Source of the DNA: an uncultured Bacteroidales bacterium
GTDB taxonomy: Bacteria > Bacteroidota > Bacteroidia > Bacteroidales > F082
Reading direction: 5' to 3'
NCBI GenBank assembly: GCA_937902805.1
Contig: CALEMB010000034.1
Span: 1-12,699 of the forward strand
DNA length: 12,699 nt
A program made the position numbers and the translations under genes. Position 1 is the stretch's first letter; every line of letters starts with the position of its first letter. This document shows positions 7,444-12,699 of the stretch, piece by piece. The notes beneath the pieces were generated by a model. The model searched no databases, was not told the origin of the DNA, and saw only the letters and a program-made list of their open reading frames with translations.

Positions 7444-7473
7444 TCAAAAATCAGATTTTTTTCGCATTTTTGA
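7444..7473 (+). promoter_or_regulatory. AT-rich palindrome upstream of the 99-aa gene
   Basis: TCAAAAAT (7444-7451) and ATTTTTGA (7466-7473) form a perfect 8-bp inverted repeat with a 14-nt spacer. It lies in the divergent intergenic region 20 nt before the ATG at 7493. The right arm overlaps CATTTTTG (7465-7472), a near match to the TAnnTTTG -7 box, so the palindrome could be an operator over the promoter of the plus-strand gene. In AT-rich DNA such repeats also arise by chance. Confidence 0.3.
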
Positions 7474-7492
7474 AGTCCAAAACTGATGCTTT

Positions 7493-7792
7493 ATGAAAAA
7501 AGTCGAAGTAAAGAATTTCAAACTCTACACCACTGCTGTCATCAGCATCGAGTGGAAACATGAGCTACTCAACGTGAACCTCGACCTCGCCATGATGCTG
7601 AAGATGATGCGCATGGAAGGTCTCACCGAAACCGACATCGAGCGTTACAGCCAAAACGGACAACCTATTCCTTTTAAAAAGGTGACGCTCATCCTCTTCC
7701 AAGACGACGGCAAACCCGGACAATATTACACCGACGAATCGTTCGAGGAAGACGACGATCCTACGGTATTCTACGTTGAAATCAAGGAATAA
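7493..7792 (+). CDS. Conserved-looking hypothetical protein, 99 aa, acidic
   Basis: I do not recognise this family. The product is soluble, with no signal peptide or membrane helix. Residues 1-25 look like beta strands (MKKVEVKNFKLYTTAVISIEW), followed by a methionine-rich helix at about 31-42 (LAMMLKMMRMEGL), a short polar turn (SQNGQPIPFKK), a beta strand (VTLILF) and an acidic C-terminus (ESFEEDDDP then VFYVEIKE). Codon use resembles its neighbours. The divergent arrangement with the MORN-repeat gene leaves a 116-nt shared upstream region. Its stop codon abuts the heptamer array at 7791-7885. The coherent amino-acid pattern and an upstream AT-rich region support it as a real gene. Confidence 0.75.
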   Translation: MKKVEVKNFKLYTTAVISIEWKHELLNVNLDLAMMLKMMRMEGLTETDIERYSQNGQPIPFKKVTLILFQDDGKPGQYYTDESFEEDDDPTVFYVEIKE

Positions 7793-7885
7793 TGCGGAAT
7801 GATGAATGCAGAATGCGGAATGGCGCAAAGCGACGCTGGGCTTCGCACCTATTCCGCATTCCGCATTCCTAATTCAGCATTCAGT
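7791..7885. repeat. Inverted pair of heptamer arrays between convergent genes
   Basis: The left arm is five 7-nt units: AATGCGG (7791), AATGATG (7798), AATGCAG (7805), AATGCGG (7812) and AATGGCG (7819). The right arm is five units in reverse orientation: ATTCCGC (7851), ATTCCGC (7858), ATTCCTA (7865), ATTCAGC (7872) and ATTCAGT (7879). The 25-nt centre (7826-7850) contains a small palindrome, AGCG-A-CGCT (7829-7837). The whole can fold into a long hairpin. It begins inside one stop codon (7790-7792, plus) and ends inside the other (7881-7883, minus), so it is the entire intergenic region and may serve as a bidirectional terminator. Confidence 0.85.
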
Positions 7886-10151
7886 GTAACGACTTGATGT
7901 ACTCATCAATCGCCTTGGCGGCTTTCTTGCCAGCGCCCATGGCGAGAATGACGGTTGCGGCACCGCTCACGGCGTCACCACCGGCGAAGATGCCAGGACG
8001 TGAGGTCGTGCCCACCTCGTCGGCGACGATGCAGCCCTTCTTATTCAAGTCGAGGTTACGTGTCGTGCTGCCAATCAGCGGGTTCGGCGATGTGCCGAGA
8101 GCCATAATAATCATATCGACATCGAGGACAAACTCCGAGCCAGGTACCGGGACGGGGCTACGGCGGCCCGTAGCATCGGGTTCGCCCAGTTCGCATTTCA
8201 CGCACTTGAAGCCTTTCACCCAGCCGTTTTCGTCGCCCAACACCTCGATGGGAGCCGTCAGCAAGTCGAACAATACGCCCTCTTCCTTGGCATGATGCAC
8301 CTCCTCCACTCTTGCTGGCAACTCGGCCTCGGAACGGCGGTAGACAATATGCACTTCGGCACCGAGACGCAAGGCGGTACGTGCGGCATCCATAGCCACA
8401 TTACCACCACCGACCACGGCGACCTTCTTGCCGACGTAGTTCGGGGTCTCATAGCCTTCCTTATAAGCAAAGAGCAGGTTGTTACGGGTCAGGAACTCAT
8501 TGGCCGAGACCACACCGCAGAGGTTTTCACCCGGCACATTGAGCATCATCGGGAAGCCTGCGCCCGAGCCTACGAACACAGCCTCAAAGCCCTCGCGTTT
8601 CATCAACTCGTCGATGGTGATGGTGCGGCCCACAACCACGTCCTTCTCGAACTTTGCGCCCAACTTACGAACGCTCTCCACCTCTTTCTTCACGACAGTG
8701 TCTTTGGGCAGACGGAACGACGGGATGCCGTACACCAACACGCCACCCATCTCGTGCAAGGCCTCAAAGATAGTGACATCATACCCCATTGACAGCAAAT
8801 CCTTGGCACAGGTCAAGCCTGAAGGACCGCTACCGATGATGGCCACCTTATGACCATTCGGGATACTCTGGCTGTTGAAATGCAGGTCATGTTCGATGGC
8901 ATAGTCACCAACGAAACGCTCCAACTTACCGATGGCGATAGGCTCAAATTTCTTGCCCATCACGCAGCTGCCTTCACACTGGTTTTCCTGCGGACATACA
9001 CGACCGCAAACGGCAGGTAATGCCGAGTCGCAGCTGATGACGCCGGCAGCACCCTCGAAGTCGCCTTTGGCCACACGAGCGATGAAGCCAGGAATATTGA
9101 CGTTGACGGGGCAATGCGCCACACACTGCGGGCTCTTGCAGTTGAGGCAACGCTGGGCCTCCATGATGGCCATATCCGCTGAATAACCCAAACAGACCTC
9201 ATCAAAATTGTGGGCGCGGATTTCAGGTTTCTGTTCTGGGCAAGGCACACGCTTCTTCTTGTCGAAGGTCTCTTCAGAGATGCCTCCGATGTGGCACTTG
9301 TGGCCTTCAGCTTTCTCCTCGGCTTCGAGCTGCTTGCGCGTCTCCACATTATTATACATAGCCTGACGTTTCATGGCACCGTCAAAGTCGACATCCTTAC
9401 CCAAGAATTCGGGACCGTCGATGCAGGTGAACTTGGTCTTTCCACCGATGCTCACACGGCAGGCGCCGCACATGCCCGTGCCGTCCACCATGATGCTGTT
9501 GAGCGACACCGTGCAACGGATGCCCAGCTCCTCACAGGTCTTGGTGGCGAACTTCATCATAATCATCGGGCCGATGGCAACGGCTTCATCATATTGCTTG
9601 CCGCTGGCCACGAGTTGGCGCAGCACGTCGGTCACCAAGCCCTTACGACCCGTGGAGCCGTCGTCGGATGTGACATATAAGTTACTGACTTCTGCCAGTT
9701 CCTTTTCAAAGATAAGCAGGTCCTTGGTACGGGCACCGATGATACAATCAGCCGTGGCACCATGGTCGTTCAACCACTTCACCTGAGGATAAATCGGGGC
9801 GATACCCACGCCGCCACCGATAAAAACGAACGAACGTTTGCGCAGCTCCTCCGCAGTCATTGTGGCAAACTCTGAAGGCTTGCCCAAGGGGCCTACGATG
9901 TCGGCGAAGCGGTCGCCTTCCTTGTATTGAGCCATCTTCTTGGTCGATTCACCAATGGCCTTGAAGACGAGGGTAACGGTTCCCCTGACGCGATGGTAAT
10001 CGCTGATGGTCAGCGGGATACGTTCCGAGTTCTCTTCCATTTTGACAATCAGGAATTGTCCTGGCAATGCCGAATGTGCGATTCTAGGCGCAACGACTTC
10101 CATGAGGTAAGTCTCGGCTGCAAATGTTTCTTTGTGTAGGATTTCAAACAT
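7881..10151 (-). CDS. Fused NfnAB-like flavoprotein (DHODH-B-type reductase + GltD-type glutamate synthase subunit)
   Basis: This 756-residue single chain has two halves. Residues 1-265 are a ferredoxin-NADP reductase/DHODH electron-transfer module: flavin motif RIPLTIS (44-50), nucleotide-binding GGGVGIAP (112-119) and a [2Fe-2S] site with D223, C228, C231 and C243. Residues 300-756 are a GltD/NfnB-type module. It has cysteine groups for two [4Fe-4S] clusters (C335, C338, C343, C347; C374, C382, C386, C392, C396). It also has an FAD motif GSGPSG (440-445), an NADPH motif GGGNVAMDA (581-589) and the C-terminal GGDAVSGAATVILAMGAGKKAA. Databases call such fusions 'bifunctional DHODH B NAD-binding subunit/NADPH-dependent glutamate synthase'. 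No GltB large subunit or PyrD is present, so an NADH-dependent ferredoxin:NADP+ oxidoreductase (electron-bifurcating) role is more plausible than glutamate synthesis. That is inference. All cofactor motifs appear intact. Confidence 0.92.
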   Translation of the reverse strand: MFEILHKETFAAETYLMEVVAPRIAHSALPGQFLIVKMEENSERIPLTISDYHRVRGTVTLVFKAIGESTKKMAQYKEGDRFADIVGPLGKPSEFATMTAEELRKRSFVFIGGGVGIAPIYPQVKWLNDHGATADCIIGARTKDLLIFEKELAEVSNLYVTSDDGSTGRKGLVTDVLRQLVASGKQYDEAVAIGPMIMMKFATKTCEELGIRCTVSLNSIMVDGTGMCGACRVSIGGKTKFTCIDGPEFLGKDVDFDGAMKRQAMYNNVETRKQLEAEEKAEGHKCHIGGISEETFDKKKRVPCPEQKPEIRAHNFDEVCLGYSADMAIMEAQRCLNCKSPQCVAHCPVNVNIPGFIARVAKGDFEGAAGVISCDSALPAVCGRVCPQENQCEGSCVMGKKFEPIAIGKLERFVGDYAIEHDLHFNSQSIPNGHKVAIIGSGPSGLTCAKDLLSMGYDVTIFEALHEMGGVLVYGIPSFRLPKDTVVKKEVESVRKLGAKFEKDVVVGRTITIDELMKREGFEAVFVGSGAGFPMMLNVPGENLCGVVSANEFLTRNNLLFAYKEGYETPNYVGKKVAVVGGGNVAMDAARTALRLGAEVHIVYRRSEAELPARVEEVHHAKEEGVLFDLLTAPIEVLGDENGWVKGFKCVKCELGEPDATGRRSPVPVPGSEFVLDVDMIIMALGTSPNPLIGSTTRNLDLNKKGCIVADEVGTTSRPGIFAGGDAVSGAATVILAMGAGKKAAKAIDEYIKSLH

Positions 10152-10219
10152 GTTTTTATGGATATGAGTTAGTTTTTTTGCAATGGTTAGTGAGCTAGTC
10201 GAATTAAAGATATTTCATG

Positions 10220-10252
10220 CAAATATAGTGATTTTATAATATTGCAAACAAA
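10220..10252 (-). promoter_or_regulatory. Promoter for the NfnAB-like fusion gene
   Basis: On the minus strand TATATTTG (10227-10220) is a perfect TAnnTTTG -7 box. Two overlapping TTTG candidates for the -33 element lie upstream at 10248-10245 (17-nt spacer) and 10252-10249 (21-nt spacer). The leader to the ATG at 10151 would be about 60 nt. It lies downstream of the TPR-gene terminator, so this gene is its own transcription unit. Confidence 0.65.
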
Positions 10253-10269
10253 ATCAACGAAAAATGCAT

Positions 10270-10295
10270 AAAAAAAGCCCCGCCGAAGCGAGGCT
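10270..10295 (-). terminator. Intrinsic terminator after the TPR gene
   Basis: On the minus strand an 8-bp GC-rich stem (10295-10288 with 10283-10276, one wobble) closes a TTCG tetraloop (10287-10284) and is followed by seven T residues (10276-10270). It lies 23 nt beyond the TPR gene's stop codon. On the plus strand the same stem is followed by only TTTC, so it is mainly one-directional. Confidence 0.93.
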
Positions 10296-10318
10296 TTTCG
10301 TGTCATTATGAACCTAGT

Positions 10319-11503
10319 TTATTCTCCGCCGTCTAAAGCTTTCACTTCGTCAGTCATTTTAAGCTTCACATAGATGGAGCGCAACACGTTCTTCACGTCG
10401 TCAGATGGCTGAGTTTCGTATGCACGCTGCAGGTAAGGCAGACCCGTGCGGAGCAGTTCATTGGCCTGTTCAATAAGGCCGTCATACTTGGCGATTTCAG
10501 CCTTCGAGAAGCCAGTGATTTCATTGGCCTCTTCAATGTACTTGTTAGCCATGGTGGTGTAAAGTACACCGATGTTATAAGTGGCATCGTAGTAGTTGGG
10601 GTTGATGGCCAAGGCCTGATTGTAATATTGAAGGGCTTTTTCTGTGTCGAACACATCCTTGTTGCTCTCGTCACCGTAGATAGTGCCAAGCACGAAGAGC
10701 AGTTGGGCATTCTGGGGGTCAAGCTCAAGGAGCTTCTCAAGGTCGACGATGGCATCGGCACCCTTACCTTCCTTCAGGTAAGCATTCACCTTTTCAAGGA
10801 TGAGGTTGGCATCGCCCGGATCCTTTTCCAGACCAGCGTTGATCATAGCCATAGCCTGATCGGACTGACCGAGACCATTGTAGCAAGCAGCAAGGTGTCT
10901 GTAAATTTCAGCGGTTTCGTTGCCGTTGTTCTTCAGCTCAGTGAAATACTCCAAAGCCGTGTTATATTCTCCGGCTCTCAGAGCGGAAGTGGCAGCGAGG
11001 TTCAACATCTCGTTGGCTTGTTCGCCACCGCCCAGCGAAGCGGCGATGTCGTAAGCCTTCTTAAACAAAGGAGCCGCATCGGCATACTGGCCGTTGTTGT
11101 AGGCATCAGCACCTTGCGTATAATACGAAGTCATGACAGATGCGATGCGCATACCAATTTCCATTTGGTTTTGCTGATCTGAGCAGAAGGATTCGTTCTC
11201 CAGGCACTTCATCAGCGATTCGTAAATGATTTCCAAAGCATTCGGGACTTTAGCCTTGAGTTTCTCATCGTCAGATTGGAGAATGTTCTGGTAGATGGCA
11301 GCACGATACAACCAAGCTTGAGATTGTTCGTTAGGCTTCATGCCCAGGAATTGCTCGTGGTGGATGCATTTTTCAATAGACGCCATGGCCTTTTCGTATT
11401 GGCCATTCTTGTTGTACATGAAGGCATCAGTTCTGTCTTTCTTTTGGGCCATCATCACGTTTGCGGTGAGCAGGACGGCCAACAAAATCATTAATTTTTT
11501 CAT
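10319..11503 (-). CDS. Exported tetratricopeptide-repeat protein
   Basis: The product has 394 residues. A signal peptide covers 1-19 (MKKLMILLAVLLTANVMMA|QKK), and there is no lipobox cysteine, so it is probably periplasmic. TPR units are recognisable at about 25-50, 125-158, 163-195, 197-230 (AEIYRHLAACYNGLGQSDQA), 231-263 (Y-LKEGKGADAIVDLEKLLELDP) and 264-303 (FVLGTIYGDES to ALQYYNQALAINP). They continue at 304-370 with a longer insertion (321-345). TPR arrays act as protein-binding scaffolds; the partner is unknown. It follows gyrA on the same strand after 143 nt, an arrangement I recall from other Bacteroidales. The hairpin element at 11583-11637 lies between them, and I found no convincing -7 box in the gap, so co-transcription with gyrA cannot be excluded. 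Confidence 0.9.
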   Translation of the reverse strand: MKKLMILLAVLLTANVMMAQKKDRTDAFMYNKNGQYEKAMASIEKCIHHEQFLGMKPNEQSQAWLYRAAIYQNILQSDDEKLKAKVPNALEIIYESLMKCLENESFCSDQQNQMEIGMRIASVMTSYYTQGADAYNNGQYADAAPLFKKAYDIAASLGGGEQANEMLNLAATSALRAGEYNTALEYFTELKNNGNETAEIYRHLAACYNGLGQSDQAMAMINAGLEKDPGDANLILEKVNAYLKEGKGADAIVDLEKLLELDPQNAQLLFVLGTIYGDESNKDVFDTEKALQYYNQALAINPNYYDATYNIGVLYTTMANKYIEEANEITGFSKAEIAKYDGLIEQANELLRTGLPYLQRAYETQPSDDVKNVLRSIYVKLKMTDEVKALDGGE

Positions 11504-11582
11504 TTTTCAAATTATTTAAAGTTTGACAATTTCGTTTGTTGATGGTATTCTATACAATTATTGTTCCAAAGTTGTTAACCGT

Positions 11583-11637
11583 GCCTCCTATGTCATTCCA
11601 ACGTGGGCATGTGCGCCGACGGGAATCTATAGGAGGC
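11583..11637. repeat. Palindromic dispersed element, copy B (gyrA-TPR gap)
   Basis: GCCTCCTA (11583-11590) and TAGGAGGC (11630-11637) are perfect 8-bp outer inverted repeats. Inner partial pairing is ATTCC (11595-11599) with GGAAT (11622-11626) and GGC (11606-11608) with GCC (11615-11617). The core starting TGTCATTCC and ending GGGAATCTA resembles copy A at 4621-4670. It lies 9 nt past the gyrA stop, and could end gyrA transcription or stabilise the mRNA; there is no clear T-tract. Confidence 0.6.
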
Positions 11638-11646
11638 GTCCATGGA

Positions 11647-12659
11647 TTAGCTATTTTCAGGGTTTTCTACCTCATCAGTCGGCGTTTCGACAGGCTCAAC
11701 GACCTCGGTTCCATTGGGGGTCGGTCCTTCAACAGGCTCAACGGCCTCGGTTTCTTCCTCCTCGTCCTCATGTTCCACCTTGGTGACAGCAGCAATTTCA
11801 TCAGTACCGCGCAAGTCGATGAGCTTCACACCTTGGGTGGCACGACCCATCACACGCAGTTTGCTGACTTCCATGCGAATGACAATGCCCGACTTGTTGA
11901 TAATCATCAGGTCTTCTTCATCAGTCACACCTTTGATAGCGATGAGGTCGCCTGTCTTCTCGGTAATATTCAAGGTCTTCACGCCCTTGGCACCACGGTT
12001 GGTGATGCGGTAGTCCTCGATGTCGGAACGCTTGCCGAAGCCCTTCTCGGAAACCACCAAGACGGTCTGTTGTGGGTCGTTGATGCACACCATGCCGATA
12101 ACTTCGTCTTCGGGCGAACCCAAGGTAATGGCTTTCACACCTGTGGCAGTACGGCCCATCGGGCGGACGGTTTGCTCGTTGAAGCGGACGGCCTTACCCG
12201 AACGCACTGCCATCAGCACCTCGTCATTGCCGCTGGTGAGGCAAGCCTCAAGCAGTTGGTCGTCCTCGCGGATGTTGACGGCAATAATGCCGTTTTGCCG
12301 CACGTTCTTATAAGCGGCCAAGTTGGTCTTCTTGATGATACCTTTCTTGGTGCAGAGGATGATGTAGTTGTTCTCAAGGTAATCTTCATCGGTCATGCTC
12401 TTCACGTTGAGGTAGGCCATCACCTTGTTGTCCTTGTCGAGCGGCAACAGGTTCTGTATGGCGCGACCCTTGCTGTTCTTACCCTCTTCAGGAATTTCGA
12501 AGGCACGCAACTTGTAGCACTTGCCCTGCTCGGTGAAGAAGAGCAGGTGGTTGTGGTTGGTGGCCGTGAAGATATGTTCGATGAAGTCGGCATCGCGGGT
12601 AGCTGAGCCTTTCGAGCCTTTGCCGCCACGGCTCTGCACACGGTATTCGGTCAAGATCG
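11647..12659 (-). CDS. gyrA: DNA gyrase subunit A, C-terminal part (5' truncated by contig end)
   Basis: Only the last 337 or so residues are present. The frame runs past the TTG at 12654, which is an internal leucine (ILTEYRVQ) and not a start, until genomic sequence stops at the adapter. The GyrA box QSRGGKG (12636-12616) identifies gyrase rather than topoisomerase IV; it is the element needed for wrapping DNA and negative supercoiling. Six beta-pinwheel blades follow, marked by the box itself and by NSKGRAIQNL, RQNGIIAVNI, RTATGVKAITL, RGAKGVKTLNI and RATQGVKLIDL, so the C-terminal domain is complete. The catalytic tyrosine and breakage-reunion domain are outside the window. The tail after the last blade is about 45 residues, very acidic (EDEEEETEAVEPVE), and holds two near-identical copies of a VEPVE-coding repeat. 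Confidence 0.96.
11686..11752 (-). repeat. Duplicated 25-bp repeat in the gyrA tail
   Basis: The 25-bp segments at 11686-11710 and 11728-11752 (plus strand TTCGACAGGCTCAACG... and TTCAACAGGCTCAACG...) differ at two positions and are 42 nt apart, i.e. 14 codons in frame. On the coding strand both give T-E-(V/A)-V-E-P-V-E. The unit resembles a GTTGAGCCTGTCGAA repeat that I recall as widespread in intergenic DNA of many bacterial genomes. Confidence 0.75.
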
Positions 12660-12699
12660 AGATCGGAAGAGCGTCGTGTAGGGAAAGAGTGTAGATCTC
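12660..12699. other. Illumina adapter contamination (not genomic)
   Basis: All 40 bases, beginning AGATCGGAAGAGCGTCGTGT, match the reverse complement of the TruSeq universal adapter. They interrupt the gyrA reading frame upstream of ILTEYRVQ. They should be trimmed; no biological meaning should be attached to them. Confidence 0.97.

Noticed and set aside
6684..7792. Toxin-antitoxin pair (YwqK-like gene plus 99-residue gene)
   Set aside because: The genes are divergent, the MORN protein is exported, and the small protein has no toxin features.
7791..7885. CRISPR array
   Set aside because: Units are 7 nt, contiguous, have no spacers and occur in opposite orientations.
11536..12606. Long plus-strand open frame opposite gyrA (356 codons)
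   Set aside because: Its composition (His/Val/Leu-rich) is the shadow of gyrA codon use; gyrA is certain on the other strand.
12652..12654. TTG as a start codon for a 335-residue protein
   Set aside because: It is the internal leucine of ILTEYRVQ just before the GyrA box; the frame is open beyond it until the adapter.

Overview
The window looks like a metagenomic or draft-genome contig end from a member of the Bacteroidales, probably a Prevotella-like or related gut lineage. Four things point there: an M6 protease with a C-terminal type IX secretion (Por) sorting domain; a TonB-dependent receptor whose signal peptide ends in 'QAQ'; promoters of the Bacteroidetes type (TAnnTTTG -7 box) rather than Shine-Dalgarno/sigma70 style signals; and a 'smalltalk'-type micro-protein. 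Genus cannot be fixed from the sequence alone. The last 40 bases (12660-12699) are not genomic: they match the reverse complement of the Illumina TruSeq universal adapter exactly.

Left part (1-4610, all + strand): a hairpin at the edge, a 40-residue smalltalk-like micro-protein (73-195), heptamer repeats running into a strong terminator (194-258), then a promoter, an SPFH/prohibitin-like membrane protein (358-1176) and a 1124-residue secreted M6 metalloprotease (1236-4610). The last two may be co-transcribed (59-nt gap, no terminator seen).

Middle part (4680-7792): a BtuB-like TonB-dependent receptor (start best placed at 6608) and a secreted MORN-variant repeat protein with an exact 24-residue period, both on the minus strand and separated by a 13-bp terminator; then, divergently, a 99-residue acidic protein of unknown function on the plus strand.

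Right part (7881-12659, all minus strand): a 756-residue flavoprotein fusing an NfnA/DHODH-B-type NAD(P)H:flavin/[2Fe-2S] module to a GltD/NfnB-type two-[4Fe-4S] flavoprotein, with its own promoter; a periplasmic TPR protein with a clear UUCG-loop terminator; and the C-terminal third of GyrA, cut off by the contig end.

The genes are mostly housekeeping or cell-envelope functions and do not form one obvious pathway. I did not find a clear new multi-gene system. The points most worth a second look are the non-coding structure (two heptamer arrays, one an inverted pair bridging two convergent stop codons; two copies of a dispersed TGTCAT(T)CC element; a short repeat duplicated in frame in the GyrA tail), the smalltalk micro-gene and the single-chain NfnAB-like enzyme. 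No stretch longer than 300 bases lacks a gene. I saw no tRNA, rRNA, CRISPR array or insertion sequence.
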